Part shown: one piece after another, positions 1-8,785 of the stretch
Layout: every line of letters begins with the position of its first letter
Position numbering within the stretch: the first letter of the stretch is position 1
DNA from: Bradyrhizobium sp. Leo170
Lineage (GTDB): Bacteria > Pseudomonadota > Alphaproteobacteria > Rhizobiales > Xanthobacteraceae
Reading direction: 5' to 3'
DNA: 32,545 nt
Assembly: GCF_004296405.1 (NCBI RefSeq)
Contig: NZ_PSRR01000060.1
Span: forward strand, 1-32,545
Position numbers and translations under genes: made by a program
The notes under the pieces: model-generated
What the model saw: the letters and a program-made list of their open reading frames with translations, nothing else
Databases searched by the model: none
Told to the model about the DNA's origin: nothing

Positions 1-73
1 ACAAATACGGACACAGCCGCGCATTGGAACAGATTGGCAGCCCCGGAACCTTACCTGAACTTCGGCCGTCCGA

Positions 74-148
74 ATGTCCGTTGGGGGTCAAAAGCGCCGA
101 TTGGAAGGTCGACCAGTCACTTCCGATCTACCCCGATAAGCCGACGAT
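74..148. repeat. Dispersed ~73-bp intergenic element, copy 1
   Basis: It starts ATGTCCG, carries GGGTCAAAAGCGCC near the left end and CTACCCCGATAAG near the right end. The same layout recurs near 2521 and 4926, and the left half recurs near 6937. The two ends are imperfect inverted repeats (ATGTCCGCTT against AAGCGGACAT in the better copies). This copy is the most diverged at its right end. It lies downstream of the hydrolase gene on the opposite strand, and I see no coding capacity. Confidence 0.6.
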
Positions 149-283
149 TTCCGATCCCGCGCGGACTTCGCATTCGGGCTAAAAGCGGCTGTCGCATACC
201 GTCTCTTGAACAGGAAGGAGACGCCGGCTTGCAAACGGCATCTCCTTGGTGCTGGAACGCGATGAAGGAGGGGAGATGCCGGG

Positions 284-1102
284 TCAAGACCTGATGAATG
301 CGAGTAGGTCGGGGTTGAGGACATCCGCATGCGTGGTGAGCATGCCATGGGGATAGCCGGCATAAGTCTTCAGCGAGCCATTCTTAAGTAAATCGACCGC
401 ACGCGGCACTGAACTTGCGAACGGGACGACTTGATCAGCCTCGCCGTGCATCACCAGCACCGGCACGGTGATCTTCTTGAGGTCTTCGGTATAATCTTCG
501 AGCCAAGAGTCGACGGTTGCGTAATGAGCGAGGGCACCGCCGGCCATGCCTTGGCGCCACCAATTCGCAATGATCGCCTCCGAAGGCTTCGCCCCTTCTT
601 GGTTGTAGCCGTAGAACGGATTCTCAGGGACGAAACGGTAAAACTCCGACCGGTTGCCCAGCACGCCTGCCCGAATCGCTTCAAACCACTCCGGCGGTTG
701 ACCGGACGGGTTGTCCTTGCTCCGGTACATGTTCGGCGTCAGTGAAGCGACCAGCGACGCCTTCGCGACGCGATCCTGGTGCCGAGCGACATAGCGAGCC
801 ACCTCACCGCCGCCTGTGGAGTGGCCGATGTGGATCGCGTCGCGCAGGTTGAGATGCTCAGTCAAAGCCGCGAGGTCGGCAACCCAATGGTTCATGTCGT
901 TGCCGGTGCCGGGCTGGTCGGACCGGCCGTGGCCGCGCCGGTCATGAGCGATGACCCTATACCCGTGATGAAGGAAGAACGTCATCTGGGCATCCCAATC
1001 GTCCGCTGTCAGCGGCCAACCATGGCTGAAAACGATCGGCTGACCCGATCCCCAATCCTTGTAGAAGATTTTTACGCCGTCTGTCGTCGTGATCTTGGGC
1101 AT
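284..1102 (-). CDS. Alpha/beta hydrolase (non-heme chloroperoxidase-like esterase)
   Basis: This 272-aa protein has the full alpha/beta-hydrolase fold. It shows an oxyanion segment HGWP (residues 28-31), the nucleophile elbow GHSTGG with Ser95, an acid in MHGEADQ near residue 222, and the catalytic His in PHGM near residue 250. Together with its length, the HDRRGHGRS segment (53-61) places it in the cofactor-free haloperoxidase/esterase group, so a physiological ester or lactone hydrolase is likely and the substrate cannot be told. There is no signal peptide, so it is cytoplasmic. The start is supported by GGAG eight bases upstream. It is divergent from the LysR gene at 1584, the classical arrangement for a regulator and its target. 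Confidence 0.9.
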   Translation of the reverse strand: MPKITTTDGVKIFYKDWGSGQPIVFSHGWPLTADDWDAQMTFFLHHGYRVIAHDRRGHGRSDQPGTGNDMNHWVADLAALTEHLNLRDAIHIGHSTGGGEVARYVARHQDRVAKASLVASLTPNMYRSKDNPSGQPPEWFEAIRAGVLGNRSEFYRFVPENPFYGYNQEGAKPSEAIIANWWRQGMAGGALAHYATVDSWLEDYTEDLKKITVPVLVMHGEADQVVPFASSVPRAVDLLKNGSLKTYAGYPHGMLTTHADVLNPDLLAFIRS

Positions 1103-1583
1103 CGAGGTGCTCCATCTGCGCTATCGGATTTATTGAAAGGTTTGCGGACGGGTGTCTTAAGAAAGCAAGCGAGCCCGAGCTGATCAGGCCACAGATCGCG
1201 CCCCCTGGCTTTCCAAAAGACACGATGTTTAGCGGCCTCGCCGGCGGACCCTTGCCGTGGCAACCGATCGCCGACGCGTTGTCGGCGAATCCGGCGCGGC
1301 GCTATTCGCCGCTTTTGCGCATTCGCGCGCATTTCCCGCTAAATGAAGGAAACACTCTCGATCGCGCTGCAGAATTGTTGAGGCCATACCGAATTGCGAT
1401 CACGCCGTGCCTATCGGCCTGGAGTGCTGGGATCACTTTGCTGAAGACGATACGAGGCTTCGGCGAAGACATTGTTCGTTGTCCTTTTCTTGGTTTGAAG
1501 ACTACGAAACGGTAAATCCCTCTTTGGCTCCTGACCAAGACCTTGTAGGCTTCAAGCTATGCCTGGAAGACATACGAGGGATC
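1103..1583. other. Divergent intergenic region between hydrolase and LysR genes
   Basis: About 480 bases with open frames on both strands, but none resembles a known protein or has a convincing ribosome site. By position it should hold both promoters and the LysR operator. I did not find a clean palindromic T-N11-A box that I could defend. Confidence 0.4.
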
Positions 1584-2507
1584 ATGGAGCTCCGGCACCT
1601 GCGCTATTTCGTTGCCGTCGCTGAAGAAGGCAGCCTGCTGAACGCCGCCGAGCGGCGACTGAACACCTCCCAGCCGTCGCTGAGCCGGCAAATTCGCGAT
1701 CTAGAAGCCGAAGTCGGCGTCCAGCTATTGGAGCGCCAGGCGCGAGGCGTGACGCTGACGGCCGCCGGAAGGATATTTCTTGATCACGCGCGGCTGGCGC
1801 TGCTGCAGGTTGAGGCCGCAACGGAGGGTGCCCGGCAAACAGCGCAACCGCAACGGCCCGTCCTTTCGATGGGTTTTCTCGTCGGGCTGGAGGTGATGTG
1901 GCTCCCTCAGCTGCTGCGTATGCTGCGCGAGGAAGCACCCGATGTCGACGTGACGCTCAGTACGCAATCTTCGCCAGAACTCGCACTGGCATTGATGCGA
2001 GGAAAGCTGGACATCGCTTTCCTTCGTCCGGAAAAAGACAACGACGGCATCGTTTTCAAGATATTGGCAAAGGAGCCCTTAATTGCCGTGCTGCCGGCCG
2101 AACACCGCCTGGCATCACGGAAGAAGATTCGTCCGCAGGATCTCGCCTGCGAGGTCTATGTCAGCTCGGCAAGAACATCGCCGGTCTTGCAGGATGTCAT
2201 ACAGAACTACGCATCCCGAGTCGGCATTTCCCTCAAGGCGAAGTATGAAGGTGAGAACATATCATCGGCCATGTCGCTCGTGGCCTCCACGGGCGGAATC
2301 AGCCTCGTCCCACTCTATGCGCAGAACATGCTTGCACCGAACGTCGTCGCCAGAGCGCTTGAGGGCGGCACTCCAACGGTCGATTTGGCCTTGGGATACA
2401 ATCGGGCGAATCCGTCGCCCTTGCTGCGTCGGCTTTTATCCCGCACGGATGAATTGGTCGCGAACGTCCAGAACCAGAGCATCATCCGATACGTTGAAGC
2501 TCAGTAA
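1584..2507 (+). CDS. LysR-family transcriptional regulator
   Basis: The protein has 307 aa, the usual LTTR length. The N-terminal winged HTH is clear: MELRHLRYFVAVAEEGS at the start and the recognition helix in NTSQPSLSRQIRDLE at about 29-43. A periplasmic-binding-protein-like effector domain follows from about residue 90. A longer reading frame opens at 1407, but homology begins exactly at the ATG at 1584, preceded by GAGGG (1576-1580), so I use that start. It is divergent from the alpha/beta hydrolase and probably controls it and itself. The effector is unknown. Confidence 0.93.
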   Translation: MELRHLRYFVAVAEEGSLLNAAERRLNTSQPSLSRQIRDLEAEVGVQLLERQARGVTLTAAGRIFLDHARLALLQVEAATEGARQTAQPQRPVLSMGFLVGLEVMWLPQLLRMLREEAPDVDVTLSTQSSPELALALMRGKLDIAFLRPEKDNDGIVFKILAKEPLIAVLPAEHRLASRKKIRPQDLACEVYVSSARTSPVLQDVIQNYASRVGISLKAKYEGENISSAMSLVASTGGISLVPLYAQNMLAPNVVARALEGGTPTVDLALGYNRANPSPLLRRLLSRTDELVANVQNQSIIRYVEAQ

Positions 2508-3002
2508 CTGGCGACGGTAAACGTCCGCTTTGGGTCAAAAGCGCCATTCGACAGGTCGGCCAATCACTTCCGGTCCACCCCGATAAGCGGACTATCTCAA
2601 AGTCCGCCTGGACTTCGCAAAAGGGCCAATAGCCTACGTCGTAATCTGCCTTGTCGCTCTTTCCGGAAACCGCGCAGCTCGCTCATCCTGTACGGGATAG
2701 GCAGAATGGCTTCTGCACGGGAAATCGCGGCTCCTCAGCCTAACTCGGCTGGCAAAATACGCTACCGTCAAAATTGGTCTTTTTGGGTAAACAGACTAAC
2801 GCGAGGCGCGGCAGTCGCCGGGAAGTAGTCGCTGGAAGCACAGTCTTCAGCTCATTGATCCATATCAATGGTTGGCCGATCAGCTCCCCCAACCTTATCT
2901 GGCGGCATGCATTATCGTGCGATGTCACGGCACGCACAGGCGATCGACACTTCGACCTTGTTGGGGGGGAGCCTCCAACGCACCACAACCGGGAGAGTGA
3001 CC
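2508..3002. other. Intergenic stretch upstream of sulfatase gene
   Basis: It contains repeat copy 2 (2521-2595) and otherwise no recognisable gene. The last 100 bases before 3003 should carry the sulfatase promoter. An open frame runs through from 2868 in the sulfatase frame but lacks homology and a ribosome site. Confidence 0.4.
2521..2595. repeat. Dispersed ~73-bp intergenic element, copy 2
   Basis: This is the best-preserved copy. The left end is ACGTCCGCTTTGGGTCAAAA and the right end is CACCCCGATAAGCGGACTAT. The outer ten bases at each end are near-perfect inverted repeats, so transcribed RNA or single-stranded DNA could fold into a long hairpin. It sits 13 bases after the LysR stop codon and could double as its transcription terminator. 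Confidence 0.65.
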
Positions 3003-4790
3003 ATGCTTGACTGCTTACTCAAGAACATCGCGCGCAGCGCCCGAAGCGCGCCGCGCAAGAAGACGCCGGGTTGGCACAAGCGGTCCTGCGCCGCACTGCT
3101 TGGAGCGACGTCGCTAATCTCATTGTCGCTCTCCGGGCCAACAAGCGCGCCCGCAGCGGCACAGCAGCAGAAGCCCAACATCCTCTTCATCATGGGCGAT
3201 GACATTGGCTGGATGCAGCCGAGCATCTATCATCAGGGGCTCATGGTCGGGGAGACTCCGAACATCGACCGTATCGGGCAGGAAGGTGCGAAGTTCACGC
3301 ACTATTATGCCGAACAGAGCTGCACGGCCGGGCGTACGGCCTTCATCACGGGCATGCAGCCGGTTCGCGTCGGCATGGTCTTGCCGGAGATTCCCGGCAG
3401 CCCATCCTATCTGCGGACAGGGACGCCGACACTTGCCAAGTTCCTGCTCGATCTCGGCTACACCACCGGCGAGTTCGGCAAGAACCATCTCGGCGACCAC
3501 ACCGAGTCGCTACCGGCCGCGCAAGGCTTCCAGGAGTACTGGGGCTATCTGTATCACCTCGACGCCATGCAAGGGGTGAGCTTCCCGGACATCAACAAGA
3601 GCCCGACCCTGCAGACCCTTGCACCGCCATGCAAGAATACACCAATCCCAGGCGTGGCCGAGGTCCCCGGCGCCGTGGATCCGAAAACCACGGTTTGCCT
3701 TACCCCGCCGCGGCCAATGCTTGCATGCAAGTCTTCGGATGGCACCGCAAAAAACATGACATGCAAGGATGAAGGCCCGCTGACCGTCGAGCGATCGAAG
3801 ACCGTGGACGAGGAAATCTCGGCAAAGGTCGTTGACTTCATGGATCGTAACGACCCGAAGAAGACCAACAAGCCGTTCTTCGTCTGGTACAATCCGGCTC
3901 GCATGCATATAACGACCGTGTTGCCGGATAAGTATCTGTCCATGGTCGGCGAGCCCGGCGGCAAGGACTGGGGCGTCAACGAAGCCGGCATGAAGCAGAT
4001 GGATGACAACATCGGCGTCGTGCTGAAGAAGCTCGAAGACATGGGCCAGCTCAACAACACGATCGTTGTGTTCACCACGGACAATGGCGCCGAGACCATC
4101 ACCTACCCGGACGGTGGCACCACGCCGTTCAAGGGCGGCAAGCTGAGCACCTGGGAGGGCGGCATGCGCGCGCCGATGGTGATCCGCTGGCCCGGCGTCA
4201 TCAAGCCCGGCACGATCAAGAACGAAATGTTTTCCGCGCTCGACTGGCTCCCGACCCTCGTCGAGATCGCCGGCGGGCCCAAGGGCGACGCACTGAAGCA
4301 ACAGGTCGAAGCCGGCTATCCCAATATGGTCAAGACCACACTCGACGGTGTTAATCAGATCGACTATCTGAGCGGAAAGTCCGAGAAGTCGGCCCGCGAC
4401 CACTTCTTGTATTACTCCGGCAAGGAGCCGTCGGCGGTCCGCTACAAGAACTGGAAGATGTACTTCGCGATGGTATCCGACAGCCCGGCGGGCTTCGTTT
4501 CCGGAGTGCAGCCCTACTCCTGGACCCAGGTCGTCAACATCAAACGCGATCCTTTCGAAACCTCTGTCGGTACGCAGCTGAAGACGCTGTTCGGCATGGG
4601 CGGCGCGATTGCATCTCCATCGACCGCCTATGTCTATGACTGGAACATGCTGCCGCTCGGCCAGCAGCTGTGGCTACGGCACCTCGAGACCTTCATCAAA
4701 TTCCCGCCGCTGCAGGACCCGGCCAGCTACAACCTGGAACAGGTCATGCAGAAAGTGAGGGAAATGAGGACCGCCGGCCGCAGCGACTAG
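3003..4790 (+). CDS. Exported sulfatase (arylsulfatase family)
   Basis: This is a 595-aa sulfatase. Residues 1-53 form an Arg/Lys-rich start, a hydrophobic stretch (ALLGATSLISLSLSG) and an AAA end, a plausible long signal peptide. The mature part opens with NILFIMGDDIGW (59-70), whose two Asp residues bind Ca/Mg. The active-site motif C107-T-A-G-R111 fits C-x-(P/A)-x-R, so Cys107 should be converted to formylglycine by a sulfatase-modifying enzyme. TTDNGAE further on supplies the remaining metal ligands. The start has GGGAGA upstream, and the longer frame from 2868 has no homology. It hydrolyses sulfate esters in the periplasm; the substrate is unknown. No transporter or modifying-enzyme gene is adjacent. 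Confidence 0.93.
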   Translation: MLDCLLKNIARSARSAPRKKTPGWHKRSCAALLGATSLISLSLSGPTSAPAAAQQQKPNILFIMGDDIGWMQPSIYHQGLMVGETPNIDRIGQEGAKFTHYYAEQSCTAGRTAFITGMQPVRVGMVLPEIPGSPSYLRTGTPTLAKFLLDLGYTTGEFGKNHLGDHTESLPAAQGFQEYWGYLYHLDAMQGVSFPDINKSPTLQTLAPPCKNTPIPGVAEVPGAVDPKTTVCLTPPRPMLACKSSDGTAKNMTCKDEGPLTVERSKTVDEEISAKVVDFMDRNDPKKTNKPFFVWYNPARMHITTVLPDKYLSMVGEPGGKDWGVNEAGMKQMDDNIGVVLKKLEDMGQLNNTIVVFTTDNGAETITYPDGGTTPFKGGKLSTWEGGMRAPMVIRWPGVIKPGTIKNEMFSALDWLPTLVEIAGGPKGDALKQQVEAGYPNMVKTTLDGVNQIDYLSGKSEKSARDHFLYYSGKEPSAVRYKNWKMYFAMVSDSPAGFVSGVQPYSWTQVVNIKRDPFETSVGTQLKTLFGMGGAIASPSTAYVYDWNMLPLGQQLWLRHLETFIKFPPLQDPASYNLEQVMQKVREMRTAGRSD

Positions 4791-4817
4791 TTGCCTGCGA
4801 CAAGTGTGGCATATCAA

Positions 4818-4843
4818 GCGGACGCCCCCATCGGGGCGTCCGC
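4818..4843 (+). terminator. Strong hairpin after sulfatase gene
   Basis: An 11-bp perfect stem (GCGGACGCCCC / GGGGCGTCCGC) with a 4-base loop begins 27 bases after the sulfatase stop. There is no T tract, so termination efficiency is uncertain, but position and stability suit an operon end. Confidence 0.65.
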
Positions 4844-4925
4844 ACCGCTACACGATCTATACGCCTGATGCAGACACCTCGACGAGGATCCACTTGGGCA
4901 GTGAAGGCAGGGGGCCCTAGCTCCC

Positions 4926-4999
4926 ACGTCTGCTTTGGGTCAATCGCGTCGTCTTCACCGTCCGCTGATGACTTCTGGTCTACCCCGATGAACGGACAT
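4926..4999. repeat. Dispersed ~73-bp intergenic element, copy 3
   Basis: Left end ACGTCTGCTTTGGGTCAA, right end CTACCCCGATGAACGGACAT. The ends match copies 1 and 2, while the middle (CGCGTCGTCTTCACCG) matches the partial copy near 6937. It lies between two genes that converge here. Confidence 0.6.
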
Positions 5000-5076
5000 C
5001 TTCAGTGCCGTTCCCCATGTCTCAAACGTGCCACAGCCGGACTCGTGCAGTGCAGCAAATGGCTTTGCAGCGGACC

Positions 5077-6673
5077 CTACTTGTTCAGCCACACGTCCTC
5101 GTAACGATAGCCGTTATAAGAGCTGTTCACCATGATGGTGACGCCCTTGACATAGGGCTGCCAGCAGGTGCCGCTCCGGCTGTGGAAGATGATCGGGCGG
5201 GCGACGTCTTCCTGCAGCTTCTTGTCAATCTCCCACACCAGCTTCTTGCGCTTGTTGATGTCGGGTTCGGCCGATTGCTGGTCAAACAGCTTTTCGATCT
5301 CCCTATTGCAATAGCCGGTATAGTTGCGCTCCGAGCCGCAGGCATAATTCTCGTAGAAGGACTGGTCGGGATCATCCACCGCGTTGCCGGTCAGATTGAG
5401 GCCGAGCGAATAGTCCTTGCGCGCCACCTTCGGAAACCACTGCGCGGTATCGACGACGTCGAGCTCGGCGTCGATATAGATGCTTTTGATCTGGTCGATA
5501 AGGACAATCGCCGGGTCACGGTAGATGGGGATATTGCGCGTGGCAATCTTGATCTGCAGGCGCTTGTCAGGGCCGAAGGCCGCCTTCTGCATCAGTTTTC
5601 GCGCTTCGTCGCGGTTCTTTTCGATGTCGGGGCCGTAGCCCGGAATCGTCTCCAGCATTTCCTTGGGCATTGCCCACAAGCCCGCCGGACCCGGCTGCAT
5701 GGTGCCGCCGATGTCGGCCTGACCCTCGAATTGGATCTGGATAAAAGCCTTGCGGTCGAGCGCCAGCGCCAGCGCGCGGCGCACGTCGATATTGTCAAAA
5801 AGGCGGATTGGACGAGTTGACGATGATGTTGGTGGAGACGTTGTTCGGTTCCAGCACGCATACCGCATTCGGCGCTTGCGATTTGACGTCCTTGAGCAGC
5901 GGGATGGTCACCTCGGTCGGGAACGTCATGTCGAACTTGCCGGAGATGAAGCCGAGGACCGCGGTCGAGCGGTTGGTGATGATGTTGAATTCGATGCCGT
6001 CGAGATACGGCAGCCCCTTCTTCCAGTAGTCGGGGTTGCGCGTCAGCTTGATCGATTCATTCGCCTTGAACTCGACGAACTTGAACGGGCCGGTGCCCAC
6101 CGGCTTGGTGCGCATGTCGCCTGGCGACACGTGGCAGGGATAGACCGGCGTGTAGCCGGAGGCGAGCAGTCCCAGCAGCGAGGGCTGCGGCCGCTTCAGA
6201 TTGAAGGAGGCTTCGTAGTCGCCGTTGGTTGTGACGTCATTGACCTGGTCGTACCAGGTCTTGCGCGGGTTCTGGCGGAACTTTTGCTGCGACTTGCCCA
6301 TCAGCATGTCGAAGGTGCATTTGACGTCAGCCGACGTGAACGGCTTGCCGTCATGCCATTTGACGCCCTGCCGCAACTTGAAAGTCAGCGTCTTCTTGTC
6401 GGCGCTCCACGCCCAGCTTTCCGCGAGCTCGGGGCGGATGTTGTCCAAGCTGTTCTGCGCGATGTGCTGGTCATAGATGACCAGGTTGTTGAAGACGGGC
6501 ATGAAGGGGATGTTGATCGAATTGGTCGCGCCCTCATGGATCGACGCGCTGCCGGGGCTGTCGCGGTGATAGATCCGGAAAATACCGCCTTGCTTCGGCT
6601 CGCCCGCGATCGCTATGCTGCCCAGCAGCAACAGGCACGACATCGCGGCAGCAAACGCGCGCCCGCTTCGCAT
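5077..6673 (-). pseudogene. Family-5 ABC solute-binding protein, one frameshift
   Basis: Joined across one indel, this is a typical SBP_bac_5 protein (peptide, opine or nickel class) of about 530 aa. The first part (6673 to about 5800) has a signal peptide (MSCLLLLGSIAIAG), GGIFRIYHRD, the RPELAESW and LTFKLRQGVKWHDG blocks and GTGPFKFVEF. The second part resumes with DNIDVRRALALALDRKAF and runs to the normal C-terminus. The break is in an A5 run at 5797-5801 (T5 on the coding strand): with four bases the frame reads NPPFDNIDVRRA, with five it stops after NPPF. The start has AGGGAGA seven bases upstream. No permease or ATPase genes are adjacent. It is either a real null allele or a homopolymer error. 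Confidence 0.88.
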
Positions 6674-6742
6674 GCTTCTCTCCCTGCACGGTTCGGCCCT
6701 TGCTTAATTCTTGCGCTGGCGTGCGCCCGATCTGCCCCTGCT

Positions 6743-6816
6743 GCATGCTGCGCGCTTGCCGCGTGCGGCCACGCGACAACAGTCCCCGCAAGAACCCAGA
6801 TGAATTCCCGCCGCAT
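6743..6816 (-). pseudogene. N-terminal fossil of an ABC substrate-binding protein (PF04392-like)
   Basis: From an ATG at 6816 with GGAAGGGA just upstream, the frame reads MRREFIWVLAGTVVAWPHAA and then SAQHAA. This is the highly conserved signal-peptide start of the TrpX-like uncharacterised ABC substrate-binding family (MRRREFI...AAWPLAARAQ). The rest of that protein is absent: the frame continues as unrelated sequence into the promoter of the gene at 6673. I read it as the stub of a deleted gene that still carries its ribosome site. Confidence 0.55.
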
Positions 6817-7183
6817 TTGTCCCTTCCAAGGACCAGTGGGATGGGCAGTCTAGCACTTTGAGCGGTAATTGAGGGGCCCTTGCATAAAATCGTTGCGACA
6901 ACCTTTACTGAGCCAATTTGAATAAGCTGAGTGTGAATTTCCGCCTTGGGTCAATCGCGTCGATTTGGCCGCAGGCCCGCGACGTCCGATAGAACGCTGA
7001 CAGCAGACGCTGCTTCCCGAGTCCGCAATACCTGCCAGCTCGTGCCCGTTCGCGCGTTCATCCCGCGATTTTCAGCCGGCAATTTTGGTTGGAGGTTCTG
7101 ACGTCGTCTTGGTGGCGCCGGATGACGAATTGAGTGATCTTGTTTTTCTACGGTCAACAGAACAACGCCGGCACAGGGGCCTT
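6817..7183. other. Intergenic region with partial repeat copy
   Basis: It holds the partial repeat (6937-6975) and no convincing gene on either strand. The serine hydrolase gene ends at 7184 and transcribes towards this region. Confidence 0.4.
6937..6975. repeat. Dispersed intergenic element, partial copy 4
   Basis: TTTCCGCCTTGGGTCAATCG, followed by CGTCGATTTGG, matches the left half of copy 3. The right end with CCCCGATAAGCGGAC is missing, so this is a truncated copy. Confidence 0.45.
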
Positions 7184-8785
7184 TCAACGTCGCAAAAATA
7201 GACCGAGCCCGTTGCCATCGAGATATTCTATCGTCAGTGCGCGGGCCGTACCATTGCCGGCCTGTTTGAATGTGATCGACGACAGCGAACCGTCGGTTTG
7301 ATTCTCACTGGAAGGGCTAACCGAAAACACGTTACCGTCCCAGTGCGTCAGTACGCATGGTCTGTCCGAAACACCGATCTTCAGCTCCAAATGGCCACTT
7401 ACCTCTGCGATCTCGGCATTGCCGAAATAAGGGTTGGCATAGGTACCGACATAGGATGAAAGCTTTGCCGCCGGCGCTGGAGTGGCGGGCGGTGACTTGC
7501 CGACAAGATCGCCCGTAGGCGCCACGAGCTCCGCCATCGCCGCTGTGTAGGCGGCAAACCAATCTCGCGTGACCATCCCGAACTGGACAAGGTCCGTGAA
7601 AGAGGCACCGAGGGCCTCCGCTGCGCCGTTCGGTTCCGCGTTAGTCAGCACGACAATCCCGACCCCCGCCGACGGGATCATTGCATAATGGGTCCCGGCC
7701 CCCAACGCGAAGGCACCGGAATGACTGATCATGATCCGGCCCGCCGGTGTAATTCCAACGCCGAATCCGTACCCGTATAAACTTGGCCTTGCGTCGACCG
7801 CGGAGGAGTGGGTCGAAATGACCTCGCCGGTCACGGCCGGAAGCAGCGCATCCCCTGGAATGATCTCGCCACCTTCGAATGTGCCGTGCTGCAGCACCAG
7901 AGCCATCCATCGGGCGAGATCATTCGCCGACGAACTGACGCCGCCCGCCGGCGATTGCGCGTCGGGTAAACGTTGATACTTCGGCTGGAAGCTCTCGCCA
8001 ACCTTCACATGTCCGACAGCGCGGTTCGACTGCTTTTTGAAATCGGCAAACCGTGAGCTGGTCGCGGTCATGCCGAGTGGCCTGTAAAGAACATCCTCGG
8101 AAAGGCTTTCCCAGTCCTTGCCCGAGGCAGCAGCCACGGCCTCCGCCGCCGCCGTCAGGCCGAAATTCGTGTAGGCGTAAACGTTTCGGAAGCCGCGGAG
8201 CGGCAAGAGGCGCAGTCGTTCCAGCACGGTTCGCCGATCATAGCCGAGATCTTCCAGATCATCGCCAGCGTGTTCCGGCAAACCCGAGCGGTGGCTGAAC
8301 ATGTCGCCAATGGTGACATGCTGGGTGACCCACGGGTCCATCAACTTAAACCAAGGCAAATGTGTCACGAGGGGCGTGTTCCAGTTGACGATGCCCGCTC
8401 CAACCTGGTGGGCGACCACACTGGCCGCGAGGGACTTCGAAAGCGAAGCGATCTGAAACACGGTATCTGCGTCTATCGTCTGGCTCTCCCCCATTTTCCG
8501 GACGCCAAAACCCTTCGCGTAGACTGTCTTGCCGTCCCGCACCACCGCGACCGCCATCCCTGGTATGCCGCTCTTCTTCATAATGTCGGCGGCAAGAGCG
8601 TCGAGGCTAACGATCGCGCTGTCGATCTGGCCAGCGGATATAGGTACGCCGGCGGTCTGAGGTGGTGAGGTTTCCGCAAGGCTGGGCGTTAGCGCGCTAG
8701 CCCAGAGAAAATAGAAAGCAACCAACTCGGTGGCAACTGCCCTCTTTGTCAGACGAAGTGCCGCAACCGATTCCCGCCAGGTCAT
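7184..8785 (-). CDS. Exported serine hydrolase, class C beta-lactamase fold
   Basis: The protein has 533 aa. A hydrophobic N-terminal segment (VAFYFLWASALTPSLAE, about 21-38) looks like a signal peptide or anchor. The catalytic set of penicillin-binding-protein-like hydrolases is complete: S114-L-S-K117 in FQIASLSKS, Y205-T-N207 in YAYTNFGL, and HSG in ISHSGAF near residue 355. The last 120 residues form a separate beta-rich domain of the kind seen in DUF3471/Pab87-type proteins. It is probably a periplasmic D-aminopeptidase, esterase or peptidase and not a true beta-lactamase. GGAG lies seven bases before the ATG. The gene stands alone. Confidence 0.9.
   Translation of the reverse strand: MTWRESVAALRLTKRAVATELVAFYFLWASALTPSLAETSPPQTAGVPISAGQIDSAIVSLDALAADIMKKSGIPGMAVAVVRDGKTVYAKGFGVRKMGESQTIDADTVFQIASLSKSLAASVVAHQVGAGIVNWNTPLVTHLPWFKLMDPWVTQHVTIGDMFSHRSGLPEHAGDDLEDLGYDRRTVLERLRLLPLRGFRNVYAYTNFGLTAAAEAVAAASGKDWESLSEDVLYRPLGMTATSSRFADFKKQSNRAVGHVKVGESFQPKYQRLPDAQSPAGGVSSSANDLARWMALVLQHGTFEGGEIIPGDALLPAVTGEVISTHSSAVDARPSLYGYGFGVGITPAGRIMISHSGAFALGAGTHYAMIPSAGVGIVVLTNAEPNGAAEALGASFTDLVQFGMVTRDWFAAYTAAMAELVAPTGDLVGKSPPATPAPAAKLSSYVGTYANPYFGNAEIAEVSGHLELKIGVSDRPCVLTHWDGNVFSVSPSSENQTDGSLSSITFKQAGNGTARALTIEYLDGNGLGLFLRR

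Noticed and set aside
3510..4403. 297-codon minus-strand frame within the sulfatase gene
   Set aside because: Antisense shadow; the sulfatase frame carries all conserved motifs.
5005..6853. Two long plus-strand frames opposite the binding-protein gene
   Set aside because: They mirror the minus-strand SBP_bac_5 gene, whose family blocks are unambiguous on both sides of its frameshift.
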